A program made the position numbers and the translations under genes. From positions 496,001-560,000 of the forward strand of contig JBBIUV010000017.1 of NCBI GenBank assembly GCA_037440065.1: a stretch of DNA of 64,000 nucleotides, given 5' to 3'. Below are positions 24,584 through 33,477 of the stretch, in pieces (the stretch's first letter is position 1; each line of letters begins with the position of its first letter). The stretch comes from UBA1563 sp037440065. GTDB taxonomy: Bacteria; Bacteroidota; Ignavibacteria; Ignavibacteriales; Ignavibacteriaceae. A model generated the notes under the pieces. That model was not told the origin of the DNA. It saw nothing but the letters and a program-made list of their open reading frames with translations, and made no database searches.

Positions 24584-25546
24584 TTATGTTTTCTCTTTAT
24601 CATAAAATTTTTCGTAAGCATCTATAATATCTTTTACCAACTTATGCCGCACAACATCGGTCTTTTCAAAATAAACAAACCCGATGCCTTGTATCCCGGT
24701 AAGAATTTCTTGTGCTTTTACCAATCCGCTTACCGTTCTGTTCGGCAAATCTATTTGAGTAATGTCACCGGTAATGATGGCTTTTGAGTTTGCACCGAGA
24801 CGGGTTAAAAACATTTTCATTTGCGTATCGGTTGCATTTTGTGCCTCATCGAGAATGACAAAAGCATTGTTCAATGTTCTGCCGCGCATGTAGGCAAGAG
24901 GAACAATCTCGATCACTCCTTTTTCAATATTCTGTTTTAACTTCTCGGTTGGTAACATATCTTCCAATGCATCGTACAAAGGACGAAGATATGGATCAAT
25001 TTTCTCACGAATATCTCCAGGTAAAAATCCAAGACTTTCGCCGGCTTCAACAGCGGGCCTTGCTAAAATTATTTTGGAGACCACTCCTTTTTTTAAAGCT
25101 GACACTGCAAATGCTACGGCAAGATAAGTTTTTCCCGTTCCGGCCGGACCAATAGCAAAACAAATATCATTCTTTTTTACTAATTGAAAGTAGGCTGTTT
25201 GTCCAGGTGTTTTAGCTTTTATGCTGTCGTTTTTGGTAAAAAGAATGATAGAATCAAACTCTTTTTCATTTATGATCTCTTTCCCCTGAAGTGTGAGATC
25301 AAGAATGGTTTCAACATCATTTTCTCTTAAACTTCCCTTTGTATTAAGAACATAGATCAATTCTTTGAAAAGTTTTTCAAGAAGTTCGGTTTCTACTTCT
25401 GTGCCTTTAAACGTGGCGGCATCACCGCGAACAGTTATTACTGCAGAAAATCGTTTTTCAATAATCTTTAAATTGGAATCATTGAGTCCCAAAAGAGAGA
25501 GGATGTCCACATTTTCAAGAATCATTTTTTTAATTACTTCTGCCAT
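24584..25546 (-). CDS. PhoH-like ATPase
   Basis: 320 residues. Walker A is CFAIGPAGTGKTYLAVAFAV (about 133-152) and Walker B is AFVILDEAQNAT (about 230-241). The segments FLPGDIREKIDPYLRPLYDAL and TGDITQIDLP are characteristic of the PhoH/YbeZ family. The N-terminal 110 residues are the RNA-binding-like region normally present in this family. Relatives often sit next to ybeY, which is not adjacent here. The proposed role is an RNA-associated ATPase in ribosome maturation or stress. Confidence 0.93.
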   Translation of the reverse strand: MAEVIKKMILENVDILSLLGLNDSNLKIIEKRFSAVITVRGDAATFKGTEVETELLEKLFKELIYVLNTKGSLRENDVETILDLTLQGKEIINEKEFDSIILFTKNDSIKAKTPGQTAYFQLVKKNDICFAIGPAGTGKTYLAVAFAVSALKKGVVSKIILARPAVEAGESLGFLPGDIREKIDPYLRPLYDALEDMLPTEKLKQNIEKGVIEIVPLAYMRGRTLNNAFVILDEAQNATDTQMKMFLTRLGANSKAIITGDITQIDLPNRTVSGLVKAQEILTGIQGIGFVYFEKTDVVRHKLVKDIIDAYEKFYDKEKT

Positions 25547-25600
25547 AGTTTTGTGTTTGCTTTTCTTAAATGATTTGCAATTTCATTGATGTTGATAAAT

Positions 25601-25637
25601 AAAAAAGCCCTTGTCATCCGTAGATGAAAAGGGCTTT
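25601..25637 (-). terminator. Rho-independent terminator after the LysM gene
   Basis: Perfect 9-bp arms AAAGCCCTT (25604-25612) and AAGGGCTTT (25629-25637), followed on the minus strand by a run of six T. It ends transcription of the lipoprotein-LysM pair before phoH. Confidence 0.85.
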
Positions 25638-25670
25638 CAAAAACTATTTTAAAGATCTCAAATCGAAATA

Positions 25671-26375
25671 TTATTTTGTTACAGGAGCAGCTGCAGGAGT
25701 TGGAGCCGGTTTATAATTCAATTTTAATTTTTCGTATTTAGATTTTTCTTCTTCAGTTAAATTAGGAATTTTGAAAATTTGTTTCGGGAAAATGAGATCC
25801 GGGTTTTTAATTTGATCTCTGTTTGCCTGATAAATTTTAGGCCATGCGAAACCATTTCCGTAAAATTCTTTTTTCTTTGCAATTTTCCATAAACAATCAC
25901 CTTTTACTACGGTGTAGCTTGCTTCTGTTGGAGCCTCTACCCAAGTGTCAAGTAAACCTGGTAATACGTTATGAACTTTGTTGAAGAAATCTGGTAAAGC
26001 GCTGATTTTATTTGCTTGAAGAGCAGCTAAATCTTTAGCTCGGTCAGCTTTAGGGCCTTCTTTTCTTCTGATTTTTCCTTCTAATTCAGCAACTGCGCTG
26101 TTATAATTGTCGATATCAGATTTTTTTGCTCCAACCATTCCATAGAGATCATCCATACAATTGTCATAACTCTGAATGGTTGAAAGATTGGTATTTAAAC
26201 CGGTAACATCGGTTTTTAAAGCTGAATTCTCTTTTTGCAAGCTTTCTTTTTGAGCGTTCAACTTATTCATTTGATTTTGCCATTCTTCTTTGGTCATCTC
26301 TTCTTGTGCAAACGTAGAAAACGTAAAAGCAACAACCAGAGCTGCCGATAAGAACCAAATTTTATTTAATTTCAT
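25671..26375 (-). CDS. Secreted LysM-domain protein with coiled coil
   Basis: 234 residues from the ATG at 26375, chosen for its GAGG ribosome binding site and because it gives a clean signal peptide (KLNKIWFLSAALVVAFTFSTFAQ). A coiled coil follows (about 30-65, MNKLNAQKESLQKENSALKTDVTGLNTNL). Residues 80-140 are helical, and a LysM domain lies at about 155-210 (YTVVKGDCLWKIAKKKEFYGNGFAWPKIYQANRDQIKNPDLIFPKQIFKIP). The tail is Pro/Ala rich. It is expected to bind peptidoglycan in the periplasm. It follows the small lipoprotein gene by 33 bp, and both have coiled coils, which suggests a joint envelope role. Confidence 0.85.
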   Translation of the reverse strand: MKLNKIWFLSAALVVAFTFSTFAQEEMTKEEWQNQMNKLNAQKESLQKENSALKTDVTGLNTNLSTIQSYDNCMDDLYGMVGAKKSDIDNYNSAVAELEGKIRRKEGPKADRAKDLAALQANKISALPDFFNKVHNVLPGLLDTWVEAPTEASYTVVKGDCLWKIAKKKEFYGNGFAWPKIYQANRDQIKNPDLIFPKQIFKIPNLTEEEKSKYEKLKLNYKPAPTPAAAPVTK

Positions 26376-26408
26376 ATAAATCCTCATATTTTAAATTCGT
26401 TGTTAAGA

Positions 26409-26687
26409 TTACTTAGAAATTTTGCCCAAATTTGCTTTGGTTTCTTGTTTAAGTTTTTCGCATTCTTGAAGTTTTTTGTTCTTCTCGGCGATTTGTTTTT
26501 CTACGCTTGATCTTTCATCTTTTAAAGTAGCAGCTGATTTTTGTAAAGAGCTAACTTCCTTTTTTAAAGCGTCTAACTGAGCCAATTCTTCTTGTGAAGG
26601 TCCGCTACTGCATCCGACAAATCCTGCAGTCAACAAGATAATCACAGCTCCCAAAAGAGAACTTTTTAAGGACTTAAGTTGCTTCAT
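26409..26687 (-). CDS. Small coiled-coil lipoprotein
   Basis: 92 residues. The signal LGAVIILLTAGFVGC has a lipobox ending in Cys at about 26, followed by SSGPSQEELAQ and then one continuous coiled coil to the end (LDALKKEVSSLQKSAATLKDERSSVEKQIAEKNKKL…). It resembles Lpp-like or spacer lipoproteins in design, but no family is recognised. It is cotranscribed with the LysM gene downstream. Confidence 0.75.
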   Translation of the reverse strand: MKQLKSLKSSLLGAVIILLTAGFVGCSSGPSQEELAQLDALKKEVSSLQKSAATLKDERSSVEKQIAEKNKKLQECEKLKQETKANLGKISK

Positions 26688-26821
26688 AGTATATACTCCA
26701 TTTTAGTTGATTGATAGTCTTTTTAAATTTAGGCTTTTTCCGCACAGAAATCAAGAAAATTCACTGCAAAAATATATAATTAATAAATTTAACCACCAAA
26801 CTAAGTGTGATTTCTGCAAAA

Positions 26822-27502
26822 TTATATTAACCTTTTTTGAACAAAACTTGCATATTTATTTTCTGCAATTATAAGATGATCAAACACCGGAATTTCCATC
26901 AATTTAGAAATTTCTACAAGTTTTTTGGTGATCGAAATATCTTCATTGCTCGGTTCACAGTTTCCGCTGGGATGATTGTGCACTAAAATTATACTTTTCG
27001 CACTATTTTCTATTGCAACCTTAAAGACTTCACGCGGATGAACAATACTGGAGTCTAAACTTCCCGTGGAAATCAATTCACTCCGAATAATTTTATTGGC
27101 AGCATTCAAGCAAACAACATAAAAATGTTCATTCAATTCATCTTTTAACATGGGGATGAAAATATGCGCAATATCTTCAGGTGAAGTGATTTTCTTTTCA
27201 GAGAACCACTTTGACTGCACAGCGGTTCGCTTCCCAATTTCAAATGCAGCAACCAATGTTGCAGCCTTATCTTTTTTTATTCCGTTTGTTTTGATCAATT
27301 CTGAGTGAGATTTAGTGGAGAGTGAGGCAAGATTTCCGTAACGTTGAACCAGATCGTAAGCAACTTGTACGACCGACTTACCTCTGGTTCCGGTTCTTAA
27401 AAGAATTGCAAGTAATTCTGCATCGCTAAGACTTTGACTACCACGTAAAAGAAGTTTTTCTCGCGGTCTGTCATCCAGAGGTAAATCTTTGACTTTTCCC
27501 AC
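26822..27502 (-). CDS. radC: RadC-like JAB domain protein
   Basis: 226 residues. The N-terminal UPF0758/HhH-like part (LRGSQSLSDAELLAILLRTGTRGKSV) leads to a JAB/MPN metal site at the C-terminus (ILVHNHPSGNCEPSNEDISIT, the HxH…S…D pattern). Start is GTG at 27502, directly after the TAA of the upstream gene (TAAGTG), so it depends on coupling to it. RadC was first tied to DNA repair in E. coli, but that role is not supported for the family as a whole. It is the last gene of the guaA-TPR-receptor-radC run. Confidence 0.92.
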   Translation of the reverse strand: MGKVKDLPLDDRPREKLLLRGSQSLSDAELLAILLRTGTRGKSVVQVAYDLVQRYGNLASLSTKSHSELIKTNGIKKDKAATLVAAFEIGKRTAVQSKWFSEKKITSPEDIAHIFIPMLKDELNEHFYVVCLNAANKIIRSELISTGSLDSSIVHPREVFKVAIENSAKSIILVHNHPSGNCEPSNEDISITKKLVEISKLMEIPVFDHLIIAENKYASFVQKRLI

Positions 27503-29248
27503 TTACTTTTTTCCTTTTGGTTTATATTTAAATCTCTCAACCAATTCAAACTTCCCTTGATGAAACCGGACAATATTAAGGTACGAATTTACGTTGCTGG
27601 TTTCAAAATCAATCGAATTATGAACTCCCCCGAAGGGTTCGGATTTGGAAGCAGCTTCGTTAAAAGGAAGAGCTTCACGCTCAACGCGGGTTAAGATTTT
27701 CAAAAGATATTTAGCGGCATCATAACCGTAAAGATTGTTTGTACTGATTTCCTGTCCGGTTGTTTCAGAATAATTTCTAGAAAATGAAACAACATCTTCA
27801 TCTTCATAATCGATAAAAGAATCTGAAGTAAAAGTAAGCTTCTCGCTCAAAGCCGAGGCTGTTTCTAATCCTTTTGTAGTAAACCAGTCTTGATTACCGT
27901 AAATAGGTAAATCAATTCCGTTTTTCAGCAAGGTTGATAGCGTAACAGGAATAGAACCATTATCGTTTATCGGGAGAAAAATTCCATCTACGTTAATAAG
28001 ATTTTTTTTAAAATTAGGAGACAGTGCTTCGTTAGTAATATTTTTTGACAAATACATTTGTTCAACTGCTTTGCCCCCCAATTTTCTGAACTCCGAGATA
28101 AAACTTTTCCCGATAATATTTGCATTTCCGGTTTTTGGATAAAGTATTCCAATTGATTTCTTGTTTTCAACAAAGAAGAGATACTGCGCCATCACTTCTC
28201 CATGCAATTCCATTGAGGTGTTTGCCTGGTAAAACAAGTTATTTCCGATTTGCAGATTTTCGTCAGTTGCAGTTGGACTAATAACCGGAATGTTTGACGA
28301 ATCAAAAGCATCAAGGAAATATTTTGTTTCATCGCTAAAAAGTGGTCCTATAACTGCGGAAATATTTTTACCGGAAGTAATTTCTCTAGTAAGCAAATTA
28401 ATTTCCGAGGAATCGCGCTTTGTGTTTTTAATTAAAAGTGCAAACTGATTTCCAGCAAGTGAGTTGTATTCATGAATGGCAAATTTAATTCCTTCTAGAA
28501 CTTCTTTTGCAGCTTGATTTTCATTTCCATAAGTATCTGTAATTGGGAGAAGACATACAATTATCTTGGGAGAATCGCCGGTTGAAGTATCAGAAGAGGG
28601 GTTAAAAAGAGCTGCAGCTTCAGCAGTTTCCGCCGCTGTTGGATGGTTTTTTTTTAATAGATCATAACTTAACTTTGCTGCTTCACTATTTCCGGCTGCG
28701 ATATTTTTCTTTAATGCAGAAAATAATATTGTTGGTTTCAGATCGTGGTTCATTTCCTTACTTAGCAGTTCATCAACTTCTGCTAACGAAAATGTATCAT
28801 CAATTGTTGAAGCGATCAAAGCCTTCTTCCGTTCATTTGCTAGTTGATCATTCCCTTCTGTAAAATATTCTATTAAGAAGGTAACGGTTTCTTTTTTTCT
28901 GCCTAACCCTTTTAATGCTTCAACATATAAAAGTACCGCTTCACCAATATATTTGCTGTTTGGATAAGAGTCGATAAATTGATGTAATGTTTTTTCTGCT
29001 GATGAATAATTCTTTTGTGCTAAAAATATTTTAGCCGAGAAAAGAAGCGCTACCGTCGACTTTGTGTTTTCCTGTTGAGCTGAAATCCATTGAAATATTT
29101 TTAATGCTTCGGGAAATTGGTTCGCATCAAACAGACTTACGGCTATTTCAAATTCAGAGTTTATTTCATTTTGAGTGGCGGGAGATTGGGGAAATGCGAT
29201 TCTCGCTGTTAAGAGGATTAACAAGAAAATTAACAACTTCCTAACCAT
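27503..29248 (-). CDS. Periplasmic TPR plus type I ligand-binding-fold protein
   Basis: 581 residues from the ATG at 29248 (the TTG three codons earlier is less likely). A signal peptide (VRKLLIFLLILLTARIAFPQ) precedes TPR-like repeats (about 28-140, EFEIAVSLFDANQFPEALKIFQWIS, NYSSAEKTLHQFIDSYPNSKYIGEAVL). A receptor-type ligand-binding domain of the LivJ/Peripla_BP_6 class then spans about 225-570 (IIVCLLPITDTYGNENQAAKEVLEGIKFAIHEYN, AVIGPLFSDETKYFLDAFDSSNIPVISPTATDENL, LLYGYDAAKYLLKI-like). The TPR plus Peripla_BP layout resembles LpoA, the activator of penicillin-binding protein 1A, which is a guess at function; an amino-acid receptor role is less likely because no ABC transporter genes adjoin. 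Confidence 0.8.
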   Translation of the reverse strand: MVRKLLIFLLILLTARIAFPQSPATQNEINSEFEIAVSLFDANQFPEALKIFQWISAQQENTKSTVALLFSAKIFLAQKNYSSAEKTLHQFIDSYPNSKYIGEAVLLYVEALKGLGRKKETVTFLIEYFTEGNDQLANERKKALIASTIDDTFSLAEVDELLSKEMNHDLKPTILFSALKKNIAAGNSEAAKLSYDLLKKNHPTAAETAEAAALFNPSSDTSTGDSPKIIVCLLPITDTYGNENQAAKEVLEGIKFAIHEYNSLAGNQFALLIKNTKRDSSEINLLTREITSGKNISAVIGPLFSDETKYFLDAFDSSNIPVISPTATDENLQIGNNLFYQANTSMELHGEVMAQYLFFVENKKSIGILYPKTGNANIIGKSFISEFRKLGGKAVEQMYLSKNITNEALSPNFKKNLINVDGIFLPINDNGSIPVTLSTLLKNGIDLPIYGNQDWFTTKGLETASALSEKLTFTSDSFIDYEDEDVVSFSRNYSETTGQEISTNNLYGYDAAKYLLKILTRVEREALPFNEAASKSEPFGGVHNSIDFETSNVNSYLNIVRFHQGKFELVERFKYKPKGKK

Positions 29249-30158
29249 CGGAAGCAACCGGATTGTGATTTAATTTTTCTAAATTTTTTACGGCTTCAAG
29301 TGCAACTTTATTTTTAGGATCAAACTTTAATGCTAAGTTAAAATAATTCTCCGCATCTTTTATCTTGTTCGTGTAAAGATACGTTATGCCTAAGTGAGAA
29401 TAAATTTCGGGTGATACTTCGGAAGATTCTTCAATAAACTTTGTTAAATATTTTTCAGCTTTTTTGTAATCTCCACTTTTTAGATAAATCTTGCCAGCCC
29501 ATTCATTCACGGATAAATCTGATTTATTAAGCTTTATAGTTTTTTCAATCGAAGTAACTGCATGTGCAGTCATGGTGAGGTAATAATAAATAATCGCAAA
29601 AAGTAAGTGGAGTTCATAATAGTTTGAATAATATGCTTCCGCCTGTTTAGCGTAAAGAAGCGCGAGATCAAAGTTTGTTAAATTAATGTGTGTCTTTGCA
29701 AGATAAATATATGCATCCTGGAGAAACTCTGTTTCCTTTCCACTTTTAACAAAATTTTCAAAACTTATCCTCGCTAATTCATACTCAAGCAGCATGTAAT
29801 GAGAGTACCCAATAAAAAAAGAAGCTAAAGGAATTTCGTCAGGAGAAAAGAAAGAAAGTACTTCAATGGTTTCGTCCCACTTTCCCTGGCGGAAAAGAAA
29901 ATGCCCAAAGAAAAGTCTCACATCTTTATTATCAGAATTTTCTTCTAACAATTCCGATAATATATTTTCGGCAGCGTCAATATTTTCAAGTTTTTCATAT
30001 AAGCCCGCCAAACCAAAACTTGCTTCAAGTGATTCCGGATGTTCCTCTATGATCTTCGTGTACAATTGAACTGCGTGAAGAGTTTTTCCCTCATCAGCAA
30101 AACGCTGTGCTTTTTCAATCTTTAATTGAATGAGTTGTTTTTCCTTCGCTTCCATCAT
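29241..30158 (-). CDS. Cytoplasmic TPR-repeat protein
   Basis: About 305 residues from ATG 30158; the next codon is also ATG and gives an equally good start. No signal peptide. At least six tetratricopeptide repeats cover residues 15-295 (AQRFADEGKTLHAVQLYTKIIEEHPESLEASFGLAGLYEKL; AGKIYLKSGDYKKAEKYLTKFIEE; THLG-type YSHLGITYLYTNKIKDAENYFNLALKFDPKNK). It overlaps the guaA stop (TGATG) and its own end overlaps the next gene by 8 nt, so translation is coupled on both sides. It probably is a protein-interaction scaffold; the partner is unknown. Confidence 0.85.
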   Translation of the reverse strand: MMEAKEKQLIQLKIEKAQRFADEGKTLHAVQLYTKIIEEHPESLEASFGLAGLYEKLENIDAAENILSELLEENSDNKDVRLFFGHFLFRQGKWDETIEVLSFFSPDEIPLASFFIGYSHYMLLEYELARISFENFVKSGKETEFLQDAYIYLAKTHINLTNFDLALLYAKQAEAYYSNYYELHLLFAIIYYYLTMTAHAVTSIEKTIKLNKSDLSVNEWAGKIYLKSGDYKKAEKYLTKFIEESSEVSPEIYSHLGITYLYTNKIKDAENYFNLALKFDPKNKVALEAVKNLEKLNHNPVASDG

Positions 30159-31699
30159 TCCCACTCAATCGTTGACGGGGGTTTAGAACTAATATCGTAA
30201 ACCACTCTATTAATCCCTTTAACCTTATTAATGATTTTGCTTGAAACATTTGCAAGAAATTCGTGCGGGAAAGGATACCAATCTGCAGTCATCCCATCAG
30301 TAGAAGTTACGGCGCGTAGTGCAAGGACGTTTTCATAAGTCCTGTTATCTCCCATAACCCCAACGCTTTGTACGGGAAGAAGGACTGCAAATGCCTGCCA
30401 AATTTCATTGTAGAGATTTGAGTCTTTAATTTCGTCAATAAATATTTCATCCGCATCACAAAGAAGTGAGAGTTTTTCTTTAGTGATGTCTCCTAAAATT
30501 CTTACGGCTAAACCGGGTCCAGGAAAAGGATGACGCTCGATAAATTCTGCAGGTAGAGAAAGAGCTTTGCCAACGTTTCTAACTTCATCTTTGAATAATT
30601 CGCGGAATGGTTCAATTAATTTTAAATGCATCTTTTCAGGTAGTCCGCCAACGTTGTGATGCGTTTTAATAGTTACCGATTTTCCTTTTACGGAAACTGA
30701 TTCAATCACGTCAGGGTATAGTGTTCCTTGAACTAAAAATTTTACATTGGGAATTTTAGCAGCTTCCTGCTCAAAAAGATCGATGAAAGTTTTCCCGATG
30801 ATCTTTCTTTTTCTTTCCGGTTCAGTTACTCCGCTCAATCTCTCCAAGAAAATTTTTGATGCATCTACTGAAATAACCTTTAAATTTAAATTGTCACGGA
30901 AAAGTTTTACAACTTGTTCACTTTCGTTTTTTCGCATCAAGCCGGTATCGATGTGAACGCAAGTTAATTGCTCACCGATAGCTTTTTGAACCAGCACGGC
31001 AGCTACGGTAGAATCTACTCCTCCACTAAGAGCGCATAAAACATTGTCTTTCCCAACCAAAACTTTTATCTCAGAAATCTTTTCATCAATAAATTGGGTG
31101 GGGGTCCATTCACCTTTGCATTTACAAACAGAGAATAAAAAATTATGAAGAATTTTTTTTCCTTCATGTGTATGGGCAACTTCGGGATGGAATTGCAATC
31201 CGTAAACTTTTTTTTCATTATTTCCCACAGCACAAACAGGTGAATGAATCGAAGTTCCAATGATTTGAAATCCTTCAGGAACTTGAGAAACATAATCGCC
31301 ATGACTCATCCAAACTGTTGATTTTTTTTCGCAATTTGAAAAGAGAGCTGAGTCGTTCGAGACATTAAATTCAGCTTTACCGTATTCACGGTCATCAGCT
31401 TTTTCAACTTTCCCGCCGAGATGTTTTGCGAGAAGTTGAAGTCCGTAACACACCCCAAGAATAGGAATATTCAAAGAAAAAATTTCAGGAGTTACATCAG
31501 GTGCGTCTTCATCATAAACACTTGTGGGTCCACCGGAGAGAATGATTCCGGCAGGGTTTCTTTTTTTTATTTCGTCAATGGAAAGAGAGTGTGGGAAAAT
31601 CTCCGAAAAAACATTTGCTTCCCGGATACGCCTTGCGATTAGCTGGGTATATTGCGATCCGAAATCAATGATAAGTATTTCATTATTTTTGTTCATCAA
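30155..31699 (-). CDS. guaA: GMP synthase (glutamine-hydrolysing)
   Basis: 514 residues, full length. The class I glutamine amidotransferase domain (about 1-195) has ILSGGPTSVYD, GVCYGLQLL with the catalytic Cys, and LQFHPEVAHT with the catalytic His. The ATP pyrophosphatase domain starts with the P-loop ALSGGVDSTVAAVL. The dimerisation domain ends in the standard KPPSTIEWE. It converts XMP to GMP. It heads the guaA-TPR-receptor-radC run and follows gcvH by 18 bp, so the acc-gcvH-guaA genes may be one transcript. Confidence 0.97.
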   Translation of the reverse strand: MMNKNNEILIIDFGSQYTQLIARRIREANVFSEIFPHSLSIDEIKKRNPAGIILSGGPTSVYDEDAPDVTPEIFSLNIPILGVCYGLQLLAKHLGGKVEKADDREYGKAEFNVSNDSALFSNCEKKSTVWMSHGDYVSQVPEGFQIIGTSIHSPVCAVGNNEKKVYGLQFHPEVAHTHEGKKILHNFLFSVCKCKGEWTPTQFIDEKISEIKVLVGKDNVLCALSGGVDSTVAAVLVQKAIGEQLTCVHIDTGLMRKNESEQVVKLFRDNLNLKVISVDASKIFLERLSGVTEPERKRKIIGKTFIDLFEQEAAKIPNVKFLVQGTLYPDVIESVSVKGKSVTIKTHHNVGGLPEKMHLKLIEPFRELFKDEVRNVGKALSLPAEFIERHPFPGPGLAVRILGDITKEKLSLLCDADEIFIDEIKDSNLYNEIWQAFAVLLPVQSVGVMGDNRTYENVLALRAVTSTDGMTADWYPFPHEFLANVSSKIINKVKGINRVVYDISSKPPSTIEWE

Positions 31700-31717
31700 A
31701 CTAGAGGGGAATAAAAA

Positions 31718-32098
31718 TTATTCACCGATGAGCTGGCTGTAAGCAGCTTCATCAAGAAGTTCGGTTAAATCATCCGGATTTGAAATTTCAATTTTGATCA
31801 TCCAACCTTCACCATAAGGATCAACATTTACGGTTTCCGGTGAATCAACAAGCTTTTTATTTATCTCAATCACTTTACCTGAACAAGGGGCGTAAAGTTC
31901 GCTCACTGTTTTTACAGCTTCGATCGTTCCAAAGTTTGAATGTTGTTTTACTTCCTGAAGGTTTGGATCAATATCAACAAAAACAACATCGCCAAGCTCG
32001 CCTTGAGCATAATCTGTAATCCCTATCGAAGCGATATTCCCGTTTAAGGAAATCCATTCATGTTCTTTTGTATACTTTAGTTCTTTTGGAATATTCAT
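31718..32098 (-). CDS. gcvH: Glycine cleavage system H protein
   Basis: 126 residues with the lipoyl domain fold of GcvH: KYTKEHEWISLNGNIASIGITDYAQGELGDVVFVDIDP, then FGTIEAVKTVSELYAPCSGKVIEIN with the lipoyl-Lys in EAVKTVS, and a DPYGEGWMIKIE end. A good ribosome binding site (AGAGGAATTTT) precedes the ATG. No gcvT or gcvP gene is in the window (the gene at 38881 is YgfZ-like). It lies between accC and guaA, 9 bp after accC, so it may be made with acetyl-CoA carboxylase components. Confidence 0.95.
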   Translation of the reverse strand: MNIPKELKYTKEHEWISLNGNIASIGITDYAQGELGDVVFVDIDPNLQEVKQHSNFGTIEAVKTVSELYAPCSGKVIEINKKLVDSPETVNVDPYGEGWMIKIEISNPDDLTELLDEAAYSQLIGE

Positions 32099-32107
32099 AA
32101 AATTCCT

Positions 32108-33460
32108 CTATAAATTATTTGTCTTTTCTTTTAAAAAATTATCTAAAAATGATGTATCAAAATTTCCACTTACAAATTGTTCGTTCTCTAAAACTTCTAA
32201 GTGAAAGGGAATCGTCGTTTTAATTCCCTCAACGGTAAATTCTTCCAAGGCCCGTTTTGCACGCTGGATTACTATCTTCCGGTTGTTTCCCCAGACAATT
32301 AATTTTGCTAGGAGAGAATCATAGTACGGGGGAATAACATATGATTGATAAACATGTGAATCAACTCTAATTCCAAAACCACCTGGGAAATGGAGCGATT
32401 CAATTTTTCCGGGATTCGGGCGAAAACCTTTTTCTGGATCTTCGGCATTTATTCTAAATTCCATCGCATGCCCAATGGGTTCTTTCGGCATCGTTTCTAT
32501 TTTTTCTCCACCCGCTACCAAAATCTGTTGACGGATAAGATCAACTCCGTTGACCGCTTCGGTTACCGGATGTTCAACTTGAATTCTCGTGTTCATTTCC
32601 ATGAAATAAAAATTCTTATGTTTATCAACAAGACATTCGATAGTTCCCGCACCTTCATAATTTACCGATTTTGCGCCAAGAACCGCGGCTTCTCCCATTC
32701 TTCTTCTAAGGTCTGCATCCATAATCGGAGATGGAGACTCTTCAATAAGTTTCTGATGTCTTCTTTGAACTGAACAATCACGTTCACCGTAATGATAAAC
32801 ATTTCCGAATTGGTCTCCCATAACCTGGAATTCGATATGACGGGGATTTTCAAGGTATTTTTCAATATAAACTTCGCCATTGCCGAATGATGCAATTGCT
32901 TCCGAACTTGCGGTTTGAAAAGCGTTTTCAAATTCCGATTCGTCTTGAACAATGCGCATTCCTTTTCCACCACCACCGGCAGAGGCTTTTATTATTACAG
33001 GAAATCCAATTTCATGAGCGATCGCTTTTCCGTCAGTCACATTGGTTACAACGCCATCACTGCCAGGAATTACGGGAACACCATTATTCCGCATCGTTTC
33101 TTTTGCATTGGCTTTGTTTCCCATTAAGTTAATCATCTCGGGAGAAGGACCGATAAACTTTATTCCGGACTCTGAACAAATTTCCGAGAAACTTGCATTC
33201 TCTGCTAGGAATCCATATCCCGGATGAATTGCTTCTGCACCCGTTATTTGTGCAGCTGAAATGATCACAGGAATTTTTAAGTAACTGTCTTTACTTAATG
33301 CGGGACCAATACAAACCGCTTCATCGGCAAATGTAACATGAAGAGAATTCTTGTCTGCTTCGGAATAAACTGCAACGGTTTTAATTCCCAATTCTTTACA
33401 GGTTCGAATAATTCGAAGGGCAATCTCTCCCCTGTTTGCTATTAATATTTTTTTAAACAA
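32108..33460 (-). CDS. accC: Biotin carboxylase subunit of acetyl-CoA carboxylase
   Basis: 450 residues, full length. Segments include KILIANRGEIALRIIRTCKELGI at the N-terminus, AIHPGYGFLAENASF, the ATP-grasp loop IIKASAGGGGKGMR, YIEKYLENPRHIEFQVMGD, YHYGERDCSVQRRHQKLIEE, and FMEMNTRIQVEHPVTE with the catalytic residues. It carboxylates the biotin carried by AccB, which is encoded 18 bp upstream. The carboxyltransferase genes accA/accD are not in the window. Confidence 0.97.
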   Translation of the reverse strand: MFKKILIANRGEIALRIIRTCKELGIKTVAVYSEADKNSLHVTFADEAVCIGPALSKDSYLKIPVIISAAQITGAEAIHPGYGFLAENASFSEICSESGIKFIGPSPEMINLMGNKANAKETMRNNGVPVIPGSDGVVTNVTDGKAIAHEIGFPVIIKASAGGGGKGMRIVQDESEFENAFQTASSEAIASFGNGEVYIEKYLENPRHIEFQVMGDQFGNVYHYGERDCSVQRRHQKLIEESPSPIMDADLRRRMGEAAVLGAKSVNYEGAGTIECLVDKHKNFYFMEMNTRIQVEHPVTEAVNGVDLIRQQILVAGGEKIETMPKEPIGHAMEFRINAEDPEKGFRPNPGKIESLHFPGGFGIRVDSHVYQSYVIPPYYDSLLAKLIVWGNNRKIVIQRAKRALEEFTVEGIKTTIPFHLEVLENEQFVSGNFDTSFLDNFLKEKTNNL

Positions 33461-33477
33461 TGGTTCCTCTAAAACTT

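Noticed and set aside
24541..24584. Palindrome AAGTAATTAATTACTT between convergent mazG and phoH
   Set aside because: All A/T-rich with no GC stem or T-run; not a credible terminator.
31066..31302. Alternative minus-strand ORF inside guaA
   Set aside because: guaA is full length with all catalytic motifs in its own frame.
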